From Sphingopyxis lindanitolerans (GTDB lineage Bacteria > Pseudomonadota > Alphaproteobacteria > Sphingomonadales > Sphingomonadaceae), in assembly GCF_002993885.1 (NCBI RefSeq), contig NZ_CM009578.1, positions 1,553,251 through 1,617,250 on the forward strand: 64,000 bases of DNA, written 5' to 3'. Under the pieces are notes generated by a model that was not told the origin of the DNA, ran no database searches, and worked only from the letters and a program-made list of their open reading frames with translations. Position 1 is the first letter of the stretch, and the number at the start of each line of letters is the position of its first letter. A program made the position numbers and the translations under genes. Below are positions 23,761 to 32,431 of the stretch, piece by piece.

Positions 23761-24980
23761 GCATGGACGTCAAAAACATGGACAGAGCCCTCATCGCCGA
23801 GGAAGACGACGGCATCCGCCTCGACCGCTGGTTCAAGCGCCACCGGCCGGGAACCCCGCACGCGCTGCTCGCGCGCTGGGCGCGGTCGGGACAGTTGACG
23901 CTGGACGGCAAGAAGGCCGATGTGTCGGATCGCATCGAAACCGGGCAGATTCTCGTCATGCCGACGCCGCCGGTCGAGGCGGTTCAGCGTCCCGCGCGCA
24001 AGGGCCGCCCGCTGACCGACGCCGATGTCGAACTCGCCGAATCGATGGTGATCCACCGCGACGCGAGCGCGCTCGTGCTGAACAAGCTGCCCGGTCTCGC
24101 CACGCAGGGCGGCACCAAGACCGAGAGCCATGTCGACGGGCTGCTCGATGCGCTCAAATATGACGCGCCGGTGCGGCCCAAGCTCGTCCACCGGCTCGAC
24201 AAGGATACGTCGGGCGCGCTGCTGATCGCGCGCACACCGCGCGCGGCGGCATGGTTCGCCAAGGCTTTTTCCAACCGCAGCGCGCGCAAGACCTATTGGG
24301 CGATCATCGTCGGCGTTCCCGACATCGCGCAGGGCGAGATCGACCTGCCGCTCGCCAAACAACCCGGATCGGGCGGCGAAAAGATGCACGTCGATGAAAA
24401 GGGCCTTGTTGCGAAGACCCGCTACCGCATCATCGAACGCGCCGGGAACAGCGCCGCTTGGGTCGAGTTGCAGCCGCTGACCGGCCGCACCCACCAGCTG
24501 CGCGTCCATATGGCGGCGATCGGCCATCCGATCGTCGGCGACGGCAAATATGGCGGCAAGGGCGCGTTCCTGACCGGAGCGATCAGCCGCAAGCTGCACC
24601 TGCACAGCCGCCGTCTGCGCATCGACCATCCCGACGGCGGCGCCATCGACATGTCGGCGGCGCTGCCCGAACATTTCGCCGCGAGTCTCGACGCGCTTGG
24701 CTTCGACCCGCTGCTCGGCGATGTCGGGACCGACGATGTCGCCAAGGGCCCGCCGCCGAAAGCCGTGGTAAAGGCGGCAGCCAAAGCGCACAGCAAGCAG
24801 ATCCGCAAGGCGCGGCGTGGGGAACGGCGCGGACGCACCGCGACGAGCAAACCGACCGATCATGTCGGCAAACCCAAGGCAAAGACCAGCCCCGGCAAAC
24901 CCACCGCCAAGCCCGTCGCCAAGCGCCCCGCGGCCAAGCGCCCCGCACCCAAAAAGCCCGGCCTGCCAAAGGCTCGCTGA
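23757..24980 (+). CDS. RluA/RluC family 23S rRNA pseudouridine synthase
   Basis: A 407-residue enzyme. The N-terminal S4 domain is RLDRWFKRHRPGTPHALLAR, and the catalytic domain has HRLDKDTSGALLIAR with the catalytic Asp, then KTYWAIIVGVP and LTGRTHQLRVHMAAIGHPIVGD. A Lys/Ala/Pro-rich tail of about 75 residues follows the core, probably an RNA-binding extension. It converts uridines in 23S rRNA (RluC-like sites 955/2504/2580 are the family norm, not shown here). It begins at an ATG overlapping the crcB stop. The ATP12 gene further on forms part of the same strand run. Confidence 0.9.
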   Translation: MSMDVKNMDRALIAEEDDGIRLDRWFKRHRPGTPHALLARWARSGQLTLDGKKADVSDRIETGQILVMPTPPVEAVQRPARKGRPLTDADVELAESMVIHRDASALVLNKLPGLATQGGTKTESHVDGLLDALKYDAPVRPKLVHRLDKDTSGALLIARTPRAAAWFAKAFSNRSARKTYWAIIVGVPDIAQGEIDLPLAKQPGSGGEKMHVDEKGLVAKTRYRIIERAGNSAAWVELQPLTGRTHQLRVHMAAIGHPIVGDGKYGGKGAFLTGAISRKLHLHSRRLRIDHPDGGAIDMSAALPEHFAASLDALGFDPLLGDVGTDDVAKGPPPKAVVKAAAKAHSKQIRKARRGERRGRTATSKPTDHVGKPKAKTSPGKPTAKPVAKRPAAKRPAPKKPGLPKAR

Positions 24981-25042
24981 TGCACGTCGGGCGGCGCGCC
25001 AGTGCACCTGATGCGCCAAGTCGGCGGCGAGAGAGAAAACGC

Positions 25043-25279
25043 ATGAAGCAGACCAATGATTCTTTGGCCCGAAGACGCTTCTTCGCGCTGTCCGCGATGC
25101 GGCTGATGGGCGTGGTCTTCATTTTCGCGGGCTTCGTCCTGATCCGCGGCGCCTGGACGGTCGTGGGACCGCCGGCCGACCGCTGGATCGGCGTCGCGGT
25201 GGTACTGGCAGGTGTCTTCGATTTCGCGGTCATGCCGCGCATCCTCGCGCGCCGCTGGCGCTCGCCCCCGAACCCGTGA
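25043..25279 (+). CDS. Small membrane protein of unknown function
   Basis: A 78-residue protein with two hydrophobic helices (about residues 14-33 and 45-62) and an Arg/Lys-rich N-terminus. The ATG at 25043 follows GAGAGA; an ATG at 24980 that overlaps the rRNA synthase stop would add 21 Arg-rich residues and looks less likely. The stop overlaps the GTG of the ATP12 gene. Conserved between the same two genes in sphingomonads as far as I recall; role unknown. Confidence 0.7.
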   Translation: MKQTNDSLARRRFFALSAMRLMGVVFIFAGFVLIRGAWTVVGPPADRWIGVAVVLAGVFDFAVMPRILARRWRSPPNP

Positions 25280-25965
25280 AGCGCTTCTGGAAACGGGCCG
25301 ACGCCGTTCGGCAGCACGGCGGCTGGGGCATCGCGCTCGACGCGCGGGCGGTGAATACCCCCAAGCGAGCGCCCCTGGTCGTCGAAAGCGAAGCGCTGGC
25401 CGAGGCCATCGCCGCCGAATGGGAGGCGCAGGGCGAGGATATCGCCCCCGCGTCGATGCCGCTGACCGGCATCGCCAACGCCGCGATCGATCTCGCGAAC
25501 CCCGACCCAGCCGCCTTCGCCGAGCCGATCGCGGCCTATGCGGCGAGCGACCTCCTCTGCTACCGCGACGACCGCGACCCGGCGTTACAGGCCGAACAGG
25601 CCGCTGCGTGGAACCCGCTGCTGGCCTGGGCAGAGGCGCGCCATGGCGTCGAATTCGCGATCACCCAGGGAGTGCTGCCGATCGACCAGCCGCCGCCTAC
25701 GATCGCGATACTGCGAACGGCCCTTTTGGCGCACGATCCCTTCCGCCTCGCCGCGCTCACGCCGCTCGTCACCATCGGCGGCTCGCTCGTCGCCGGGCTG
25801 GCGCTGGCCGAGGAAGCCTTTGCCGCCGACCAGCTCTGGGACGCGGTCAGCCTCGACGAACGCTATCAGGAACGCCGCTGGGGTGCCGACAGCGAAGCGC
25901 AAAAGGCGCGCGCGCGGCGTGAAGCCGACTGGCACCATGCAGCGCGGTTTTTGCGTTTGCTTTGA
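25276..25965 (+). CDS. ATP12 family ATP synthase F1 assembly chaperone
   Basis: A 229-residue protein that in mitochondria binds the F1 alpha subunit and prevents its aggregation. Recognisable are KRFWKRADAV, LPAR-like residues in the N-terminal beta domain, SMPLTGIANAAIDL, and the helical half with SDLLCYRDDRDPALQAEQAAAWNPLLAWAE and the final WGADSEAQKARAR stretch. ATP12 is typical of alphaproteobacteria and mitochondria and so supports the taxonomic placement. The GTG at 25276 overlaps the previous stop (GTGA). Confidence 0.92.
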   Translation: MKRFWKRADAVRQHGGWGIALDARAVNTPKRAPLVVESEALAEAIAAEWEAQGEDIAPASMPLTGIANAAIDLANPDPAAFAEPIAAYAASDLLCYRDDRDPALQAEQAAAWNPLLAWAEARHGVEFAITQGVLPIDQPPPTIAILRTALLAHDPFRLAALTPLVTIGGSLVAGLALAEEAFAADQLWDAVSLDERYQERRWGADSEAQKARARREADWHHAARFLRLL

Positions 25966-25980
25966 AATACGGGGAAAGCG

Positions 25981-26070
25981 CGGTGTGTCCCCGCGAAGGC
26001 GGGGCCCATCTCCTGCCGGTTCAAAATAGCACCGACCGGTGATTGGCTCCCTTCTTCGCGGGAGCGCGCA
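25981..26070. repeat. Intergenic palindromic repeat (CCCGCGAAGGCGGG family)
   Basis: It has GTCCCCGCGAAGGCGGGG on the left and CTTCGCGGGAGC on the right, with the shared inner text CATCTCCTGCCGGTTC. The same inner text and arms appear in the core of the composite element at 11940-12025. It lies between the convergent ATP12 and crotonase genes. Confidence 0.75.
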
Positions 26071-26094
26071 GCTTTTACTTTCATATCATCACGC

Positions 26095-26898
26095 TCAGTC
26101 GGCGAAATTGGGCTTTCGTTTCTCCATATGCGCCATCACCGCCTCCATCTGGTTGGGCGCGCGGATGATCTTCACCTGTTCGTCGCTTTCAGCCTGAAGA
26201 ATCTCGGCGTCGCTCGCATCGGTGAGCATGTTGCAGAGCCGCTTGGCGCCGCGGATCGCGTGCGGATTCTTGTTCGCGATCACTGCGGCCAATTCCATCG
26301 CCTTCGCAAGCGGATCGTCCGACACATGGGTCGCGAAGCCGAGCAGTTTCGCCTCCGACCCCGTAAATTCGCGGTTGGTATAGATCATCTCGCGCAGCAC
26401 ATCGTCGGCGACCTGCGTGCGCCACAGCGCCATGCCTGCGACATCGGGGACGAGGCCCCAGCGCATCTCCATGATCGCAAGGCGCGTGTCGGGATGGACG
26501 ATGCGGATGTCGGCACCGGCCATGATCTGACTGCCCGCGCCGAAAGCGACACCGTGCACCGCGGCGATCACCGGCACCGGCAGCTCGCGCCAGCCCCAGG
26601 CGGCATATTGCGCGTTGTTCGCGATACCCTTGGTGCGGTCCGACAGCGTTCCGCCGGCGCTGCTCGTGCCCGGATCGCGCTCGGCGCTGAGACTCGACAG
26701 GTCGAGCCCGGCGCAAAAGGCGCGGCCCTCGCCCGACAGCACGACGACGCGCAGGCCCGGTTTCGCCTTCAGTTCGTCGATCGCCTCGGCCAGCGCCGAC
26801 CACATCGCGGTATCGAGCGCGTTCATCTTGTCGGCGCGGATCAGCCGGACGTCGGCGATGCCGTCCGCCAGCATGGTGATCGAGATACGGTCCTTCAT
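26095..26898 (-). CDS. Crotonase (enoyl-CoA hydratase/isomerase) family protein
   Basis: A 267-residue CoA-ester enzyme. RADKMNALDTAMW, GEGRAFCAGLDLSSL (oxyanion-hole loop), GVAFGAGSQIMAGADIRI (second oxyanion loop) and EMRWGLVPDVAG place it in the crotonase family; the usual hydratase Glu pair is not clear at the last motif. The ATG at 26898 overlaps the stop of the DsbA-like gene (ATGA). It is the third gene of an operon with an acyl-CoA synthetase and an isomerase, which points to CoA-linked degradation of a fatty or alicyclic acid. Confidence 0.88.
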   Translation of the reverse strand: MKDRISITMLADGIADVRLIRADKMNALDTAMWSALAEAIDELKAKPGLRVVVLSGEGRAFCAGLDLSSLSAERDPGTSSAGGTLSDRTKGIANNAQYAAWGWRELPVPVIAAVHGVAFGAGSQIMAGADIRIVHPDTRLAIMEMRWGLVPDVAGMALWRTQVADDVLREMIYTNREFTGSEAKLLGFATHVSDDPLAKAMELAAVIANKNPHAIRGAKRLCNMLTDASDAEILQAESDEQVKIIRAPNQMEAVMAHMEKRKPNFAD

Positions 26899-27512
26899 TC
26901 TGACATCCTTTTGAGCGCCGCTTCGACGAGCGGTAGCTGGTCGTTGCCGAAATACATGTCGGCGGTGTCGACGAAAATCGTCGGCGACCCATAACCGCCG
27001 CGCGCGATCACCTCTTCGGTATTCGCGCGCAGCCGCGCCTTTACCGCGTCGTCCGCCGCCGCGGCGCGGATCGCCGCGCCGTCGAGCCCGGCGGCGTTCG
27101 CCACCGCTTCGAGGACCTCGGGATCGTCGAGATTCTCCTGCCGGTCGAAATAGCTCGCGAACGCCGCGCCGGCAAAGCGGACGAGCCCGTCCTGATCCTC
27201 CTCGATCGCGCAGCAGAAACGCATGGCATGGATGCTCTTCGCCGGGTGCCACTGCGACGGGAAATTCATCGGCACCCCTGCGAGCCGCGCCCAATCCTTC
27301 AGCACCTTCCAGCCATGCTCCATCCGCCGGTTGCCTACCTGCTCGCGCGCGGCATAGACGGCGGGATTCACCGCGTTGAACACCCCGCCGACGAGGATCG
27401 GGCGCCAGGTCGCGCTGGCCCCCGTGCGTTCGAGCACGCCGGGCAGGTTGTGAAAGGCCAGGCAGGTCCACGGACTCGACAGATCGAAGAAGAATTCGAC
27501 GCGCGCGGCCAT
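26895..27512 (-). CDS. DsbA-like 2-hydroxychromene-2-carboxylate isomerase family protein
   Basis: A 205-residue thioredoxin-fold protein of the kappa-GST/HCCA isomerase family. FFFDLSSPWTCLAFHNLPGV gives the Ser-Pro-Trp active loop (the catalytic Ser is usual in this family), and ARGGYGSPTIFVDTADMYFGNDQLPLVE is the C-terminal signature. In naphthalene degradation HCCA isomerase needs glutathione; here the neighbours are CoA ligase and crotonase genes, so a beta-oxidation-type role is more likely than naphthalene use. Spacing to the ligase gene is 3 nt. Confidence 0.82.
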   Translation of the reverse strand: MAARVEFFFDLSSPWTCLAFHNLPGVLERTGASATWRPILVGGVFNAVNPAVYAAREQVGNRRMEHGWKVLKDWARLAGVPMNFPSQWHPAKSIHAMRFCCAIEEDQDGLVRFAGAAFASYFDRQENLDDPEVLEAVANAAGLDGAAIRAAAADDAVKARLRANTEEVIARGGYGSPTIFVDTADMYFGNDQLPLVEAALKRMSE

Positions 27513-27515
27513 GCG

Positions 27516-29060
27516 TCAGACCCCTGCCCCGGTTTCGGCTTTCGCCTTCTCCCAATAGCGGTCGCGCAGCAGTCGCTTGTAGAGCTTCCCGGTGTCGTGG
27601 CGCGGCAGGGCGTCCAGGAAATCGATCCGGCGCGGAACTTTCACGCCCGACAATTTCTCGCGCGCATAGCGCATCAGTTCATCACGGAAAGCATCGGTCG
27701 CGTCGGCCATGTCGACGGGCTGGATCACCGCGATCACTTCCTCGCCCATCTCCTCGTGCGGGCCGCCGACGACCGCGACGTCGGCGACCTTCGGGTGGGT
27801 GACGAGATGATTCTCGATCTCCTGCGGATAGATGTTCACCCCGCCCGAAATGATCATGAAGCTCTTGCGGTCGGTCAGGTAGAGGAAGCCCTCTTCATCG
27901 ACTTTGCCCACATCGCCAAGGGTGGACCAGCCTTTGCTATTGCGGCTGGAGGCCGTCTTTTCCGGATCATCGTGATATTCAAAGACACTTTCGCTTTCGA
28001 AGAAAACCGCACCCTCTTCGCCGACCGGCACTTCGGTCTCATTATCCTCGCCGACGATATGGACGAGGCCGTTCAGCGCCCGACCCACCGTGCCCTTGTG
28101 CGCCAGCCAGTCCTGGCTGCTCGCGAAGGTCATGCCATTGCCTTCGGACCCCGCATAATATTCGAGCAGCACCGGCCCCCACCAGTCGATCATCGCCTGC
28201 TTCACCGGCACCGGACACGGCGCCGCGGCGTGGATCGCGCTCTTCATCGAGGTCACGTCATATTGCGCGCGAATCGCGTCGGGAAGCTTGAGCATCCGCA
28301 CGAAATGCGTCGGCACGAATTGCGCGGCATTGCAGCGATAATGCTGGATCGCGGCGAGCGCGCCCTCGGGGTCGAATTTCTTCATCAGCACGACGGTGCC
28401 GCCGACGCGGTGAACCGTCATCGACCAGCGCAGCGGCGCAGCGTGATAAAGCGGCGCGGGCGACAGGTAGATGCTGTCGGCGCTGAGTCCGAACGCCGCC
28501 GCCGCAAGCAGGACGAGGCTGTTCGGCGCATCGATCGCCGGTTCTTCGGGCAGCGGAACCTTCACGCCCTTCGGTCGACCGGTCGTTCCCGACGAATAGA
28601 GCATGTCGACCCCGGCACGCTCGTCGGCGACACGCTCGGCCGGCATCGTTGCCAGCTCATTCTCGATCTTCGGCCAGCCCGCAATATCGCCGCCCATCGA
28701 ATAGCGTTCGATCCGCGTCGTGAGCTGCTGCGCCGCCGCTGCGAGGCTGGCCGAGGCGATGAGCAACTTCGCCCCCGAATTTTCGAGGATATAGTCGGTC
28801 TCGTCCTGGGTCAGCCGTGACGAGATGCAGACATAGCGCAGCCCCGCACGCTGCGCGCCCCACGTCAGCCCGTAATAATAAGGCGTATTGTCGAGCATGA
28901 AGGCGACGACATCCTCATGACCGAGCCCGTGCGCGCGAAACAGCTGCGCGGCGCGGTTCGAGGCCGCGTCGAGTTCGGCGTAGCTGATCGTCTCGCCCGT
29001 TTCGGCGACGACGACCGCGGCTTTGTCGGGGGTGGTGCTGGCATGGACTGAGGGGTGCAT
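27516..29060 (-). CDS. AMP-binding acyl-CoA synthetase
   Basis: A 514-residue ligase that activates a carboxylic acid with ATP and CoA. DMLYSSGTTGRPKGVKVP is the P-loop, EYYAGSEGNGMTF the A5 region, GWSTLGDVGKVDEEGFLYLTDRK the A7-A8 part and GKLYKRLLRD holds the A10 catalytic Lys. The ATG at 29060 follows GGAGAG; the frame upstream is not coding. First gene of the ligase-isomerase-crotonase operon. The substrate is unknown. Confidence 0.9.
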   Translation of the reverse strand: MHPSVHASTTPDKAAVVVAETGETISYAELDAASNRAAQLFRAHGLGHEDVVAFMLDNTPYYYGLTWGAQRAGLRYVCISSRLTQDETDYILENSGAKLLIASASLAAAAQQLTTRIERYSMGGDIAGWPKIENELATMPAERVADERAGVDMLYSSGTTGRPKGVKVPLPEEPAIDAPNSLVLLAAAAFGLSADSIYLSPAPLYHAAPLRWSMTVHRVGGTVVLMKKFDPEGALAAIQHYRCNAAQFVPTHFVRMLKLPDAIRAQYDVTSMKSAIHAAAPCPVPVKQAMIDWWGPVLLEYYAGSEGNGMTFASSQDWLAHKGTVGRALNGLVHIVGEDNETEVPVGEEGAVFFESESVFEYHDDPEKTASSRNSKGWSTLGDVGKVDEEGFLYLTDRKSFMIISGGVNIYPQEIENHLVTHPKVADVAVVGGPHEEMGEEVIAVIQPVDMADATDAFRDELMRYAREKLSGVKVPRRIDFLDALPRHDTGKLYKRLLRDRYWEKAKAETGAGV

Positions 29061-29210
29061 CGGGCGATCTCTCCAAGGGCTCGTTGGTATCTTTATGACC
29101 CAGACCCGTAGCAAACAGAAACTTTCGGTCAAGCAAGCCGGAGCCGCCGCCGCCGCGTGCGGTCAAGATGCGTCAAATCATGGCGCAAGATTGGTGCGCT
29201 CCTATCCCAA

Positions 29211-29317
29211 CTTCGTCATTCCCGCGAAAGCGGGGACCCAGGTGCGCCATCAGGATAGAGCGCTGCCGCGCTAATTCTTCGCTTCGCTGGGTTCCCGCTT
29301 TCGCGGGAATGACGAAG
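29211..29317. repeat. Intergenic inverted repeat, 31-bp arms
   Basis: Arms at 29211-29241 and 29287-29317 pair over 31 bp with one mismatch (outer part CTTCGTCATTCCCGCGAAAG). A hairpin-rich 45-bp centre separates them. The element sits between the divergent-facing ligase start and the convergent regulator end, in a 306-bp gap that has no other visible gene. Confidence 0.85.
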
Positions 29318-29366
29318 GCAGGGAGAAGCGGCGCAGCCTCGGGATTAGTGTCGTTAGTCCTTCCCA

Positions 29367-30074
29367 CTAATCCGGGCGCGACCGCAGCGCATAGCCGAGC
29401 CCTTTCACCGTTCGCAGCATCGGCCACGCAAAGTCCCGGTCCACCTTGGCGCGAAGCCGCGACATATGCACCTCGACCCGGTTGGTTCCGGGGTCGAAAT
29501 CGATCCGCCAGACCGCTTTCAACAGCGCCGAGCGCGACAGCGGGCGGTCGGGCACACGCGCGAGGTTGGCGAGCAGGTCGAATTCGCGCAGCGGCAGACG
29601 AATCAGTCGACCGGCGCGCTCGACGCGCCGGTCGATCAGGTCGATCCTGAGCTCGCCCTCGCCGAGTTGACCCGCGGCGAGCCTGCTGCGGCGGATGAGG
29701 CTGCCGATGCGCGCGAGCAGTTCGGGCAGATTATGCGTCCAGCCGATCGCATCGTCGGCGCCGCCGGTCAGCGCGATCATCCGGTCGTCCAGCGAATCGC
29801 GGTCCGACAGGATAAGGAGCGGCCGGCGCCCCGCGATGCTGCGCGCGAGCCGGACGAACTCGAACGGCTCCTGCCAGCCGAGAAAGGGATTGATCACCAG
29901 AAGGTCGAAGCAGCAATCGAGCCAGGGCCGAAGCCCGCCGACCGGCGCGGGCAGGATATGCGCAGCATGGCCCGCCGCCATTACACAAGCGCACAAGGCC
30001 CGGTCCCGCAGCGGATGATAGACGGCGACCAGCGGCACCCTGTCCTCCTCCGCCGCCGCGCCGATCACCTTCAT
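29367..30074 (-). CDS. OmpR-type DNA-binding regulator with degenerate receiver
   Basis: A 235-residue protein. The C-terminal winged helix is a normal trans_reg_C domain (RLPLREFDLLANLARVPDRP, then RSALLKAVW, NRVEVHMSRLRAKVDRD and LRTVKGLGYALR). The N-terminal receiver lacks the phospho-acceptor: the strand that should end in Asp reads DLLVINPFLGW, with Asn in that place. No sensor kinase gene is adjacent, so it probably acts without phosphorylation. It is divergent from the second AMP-ligase gene and may control it. Confidence 0.82.
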   Translation of the reverse strand: MKVIGAAAEEDRVPLVAVYHPLRDRALCACVMAAGHAAHILPAPVGGLRPWLDCCFDLLVINPFLGWQEPFEFVRLARSIAGRRPLLILSDRDSLDDRMIALTGGADDAIGWTHNLPELLARIGSLIRRSRLAAGQLGEGELRIDLIDRRVERAGRLIRLPLREFDLLANLARVPDRPLSRSALLKAVWRIDFDPGTNRVEVHMSRLRAKVDRDFAWPMLRTVKGLGYALRSRPD

Positions 30075-30138
30075 TCGCGTTCCCCCGATCCGCCACGCCC
30101 GGCATTGCGCCGCGCCTCCGCTGTGCTACCCCTTGGTC

Positions 30139-31683
30139 ATGACCAGTGCCACCTTGCTCGAAGCCGCCTTCGCGACCCTGCCCGACCTTGTCCGCGCTTA
30201 TGCGGCGGAACGTCCCGACGCCATAGCCGCTGCCGACCCGGTCCGGCGGCTGAGCTGGTCCGAACTGGACGCAACGATCGACCGAATCGCGGCGCGGTTG
30301 CAGGCCGACGGCTTCGCCAAGGGCGACCGCACCGCGATCGCCGGACTGAACAGCGTCGAGCAGATGGCGGTGATCCTCGGCACGCTCCGCGCCGGCGGGG
30401 TCGCGGGACTCATCACCAACAGCGCGACGGGTGAGCAGATGGCAGCGATGATCGCCGATACCGGTGCGCGCCACCTGTTCCTCGACAGCGCGGCAGCCGC
30501 GAGCCTCGAAGGACAAAGTGTCGCCGCGAGCGACCGCATCGCGATGGACGGCAGCGGCGTGGGCGTGGCGCTGGCGGACTGGATGGCGCCCACGGGCACG
30601 GCGCCCGAGCCGGTCGCGATCGATCCGCTCGACGGATTCAACATCATCTATTCGTCGGGCACCACCGGCACGCCGAAAGGCATCGTCCACAGCCATGCGA
30701 TGCGCTGGCAGCATATCCAGCGCGGCGCCCCCGCCTATGGGCCGCGGGCGGTGACGATCCTGTCGACCCCCCTCTATTCGAACACGACGATGGCAAGCTT
30801 CATGCCGACCGTCGGATCGGGCGGGCAGGTCGTGCTGATGAAGAAATTCGACGCGCGCGGGTTCCTGGAGCTCGCCGCGCGCGAGCGCGCGACCAACACG
30901 ATGCTGGTGCCGGTGCAATATCGGCGGATCATGATGCTCGATGATTTCGATGCGTTCGACCTTTCGAGCTTCGTGATGAAATATTGCACCTCGGCGCCCT
31001 TCCCCGCCGCGCTGAAAGCCGATGTGCTGAAGCGCTGGCCCGGCGGGCTCGTCGAAATCTATGGCATGACCGAAGGCGGCGCGACCTTCATCCTCGAGGC
31101 GCACCAATTCCCCGACAAGCTCCACACCGTCGGCAGGCCCGCGCCGGGGCACGTCGCCATGGTGATCGACGAAGAGGGCAAGGTGCTGCCGCAAGGGGCG
31201 GTCGGCGAAATCGTCGGCCGCTCACCGGCGATGATGACCGGCTACAACAACCGCCCCGATGCGACCAAGGCGATGCACTGGCACGATGCCGAGGGTCATC
31301 TCTTCTATCGCCACGGCGACATCGGTCGCATTGACGAGGACGGCTTCCTGACCCTGATGGACCGCGCCAAGGACATGATCATCTCGGGCGGTTTCAACAT
31401 CTTTCCGAGCGATCTCGAGGCGATATTGACCGCCGACGATCGCGTTGTCGAAGCCACCGTCGTCGGCATGCCGAGCGAGGAATGGGGCGAGACGCCGGTG
31501 GCGTTCGTGGTGCTGAAAGAGGCGGCGGATGCGGAAAGCGTTCGCGCCGACTGCAACGCCAAGGTCGGCAAGACCCAGCGACTGAGCGGCATCACCGTCG
31601 TCGACGAACTCCCGCGCAGCGCGATCGGCAAGGTGCTGAAGCGCGAATTGCGCGATGCTTATGTGGACCGGCCGACGGGCTGA
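30139..31683 (+). CDS. AMP-binding fatty-acid/aryl-CoA ligase
   Basis: A 514-residue ATP-dependent CoA ligase, paralogous to the ligase at 27516-29060. Motifs: IIYSSGTTGTPKGIVHSH (P-loop), EIYGMTEGG, HWHDAEGHLFYRHGDIGRIDEDGFL and the C-terminal ELPRSAIGKVLKREL with the catalytic Lys. The ATG at 30139 is used; a TTG two codons earlier exists. It is divergent from the orphan OmpR-type regulator with a 64-bp gap and is followed by a composite repeat. Confidence 0.9.
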   Translation: MTSATLLEAAFATLPDLVRAYAAERPDAIAAADPVRRLSWSELDATIDRIAARLQADGFAKGDRTAIAGLNSVEQMAVILGTLRAGGVAGLITNSATGEQMAAMIADTGARHLFLDSAAAASLEGQSVAASDRIAMDGSGVGVALADWMAPTGTAPEPVAIDPLDGFNIIYSSGTTGTPKGIVHSHAMRWQHIQRGAPAYGPRAVTILSTPLYSNTTMASFMPTVGSGGQVVLMKKFDARGFLELAARERATNTMLVPVQYRRIMMLDDFDAFDLSSFVMKYCTSAPFPAALKADVLKRWPGGLVEIYGMTEGGATFILEAHQFPDKLHTVGRPAPGHVAMVIDEEGKVLPQGAVGEIVGRSPAMMTGYNNRPDATKAMHWHDAEGHLFYRHGDIGRIDEDGFLTLMDRAKDMIISGGFNIFPSDLEAILTADDRVVEATVVGMPSEEWGETPVAFVVLKEAADAESVRADCNAKVGKTQRLSGITVVDELPRSAIGKVLKRELRDAYVDRPTG

Positions 31684-31690
31684 TATTTTT

Positions 31691-31904
31691 TCGCGCGGAA
31701 GCGCAGAGACCGCAGAGATTTCGGTTCACGCGGAGGCGCGGAGAAATTGTGTATGCCGCGAAGCGGCCTTTTCAGTTCCGCGGCGGGGAACGCCATGCCG
31801 TGAACGAAAAGGGGCCTGTCGGCCCAGATCATTCTCTCCGCGTCTCCGCGTCTCCGCGTGAAATCCTTCTTTCTCTCTCTGCGATCTTTGCGCCTCTGCG
31901 CGAA
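31691..31904. repeat. Composite nested inverted repeat, intergenic
   Basis: The outer arms are of the GCGCAGAGACCGCAGAGA type (31694-31718 and about 31880-31904). Inner arms of the GCGGAGGCGCGGAGA type (31724-31746 and 31832-31862) enclose a short unrelated core. The same two units build the 11.9-kb element but in the opposite nesting order. It fills the gap between the convergent ligase and the nadR-like genes. Confidence 0.8.
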
Positions 31905-31909
31905 TCCTC

Positions 31910-32431
31910 TCAGGAACCCAGCCCCGCCGCCTTCACCGCCGCCAGCGCATTCTCCAACCGCGCGTCGCCGTCGCCTTCGACCCAGGCCCACGGCAGCTTC
32001 CGCCGGTCGAGTTCGCCGATCGCGACATCCATGAACTGGCGCCTTGCCGAATCGCTACCGAACAGGCGGGTGCCGTCTTCCCGCCACGGCAGGTCCATCG
32101 CGGGGACGAGGTAAAGGTCGGCGGTGTCCGCCCACCGGTCGATCTCGGGCAGGCGCCGCCCCAGCAGCATGGTCGCCCAGGCCTGCGTCATCAGCGGGTC
32201 GGTGTCCGAAACCAGCCATTCGGGCTTTTGCGCTAACGCCGTCTCGGTCGCCGCGAGATGGCCGTGGAAGATCGCGAGCAACGCGGCCTCGTCGAACTCG
32301 GTGCCGTTCGCCTCGGCATAGGTGCGGCCATATTCGGGGACGACGCGCGCGCCAAGGCGGGAGGCGAGCCGCGGCGCGAGGGTCGACTTGCCGGTGCTTT
32401 CAGCGCCGTGGAGGCAGATACGGCGCGTCAT
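31910..32431 (-). CDS. NadR-like P-loop ATPase, probable nicotinamide riboside kinase
   Basis: A 173-residue NTPase with a P-loop at the N-terminus (GAESTGKSTL), which is the NadR-type AAA kinase signature, then VVPEYGRTY, VSDTDPLMTQAW and a DLPWREDGTRLFG segment. It corresponds to the kinase half of NadR. The adjacent pnuC gene, with ATGA overlap, makes nicotinamide riboside uptake followed by phosphorylation to NMN the clear prediction. Both genes are at the 3' end of the carotenoid operon. Confidence 0.85.
   Translation of the reverse strand: MTRRICLHGAESTGKSTLAPRLASRLGARVVPEYGRTYAEANGTEFDEAALLAIFHGHLAATETALAQKPEWLVSDTDPLMTQAWATMLLGRRLPEIDRWADTADLYLVPAMDLPWREDGTRLFGSDSARRQFMDVAIGELDRRKLPWAWVEGDGDARLENALAAVKAAGLGS

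Noticed and set aside
26895..27512. HCCA isomerase as part of a naphthalene pathway with the NahE-like gene
   Set aside because: It is 34 kb away, outside the island, and in an operon with CoA ligase and crotonase genes.
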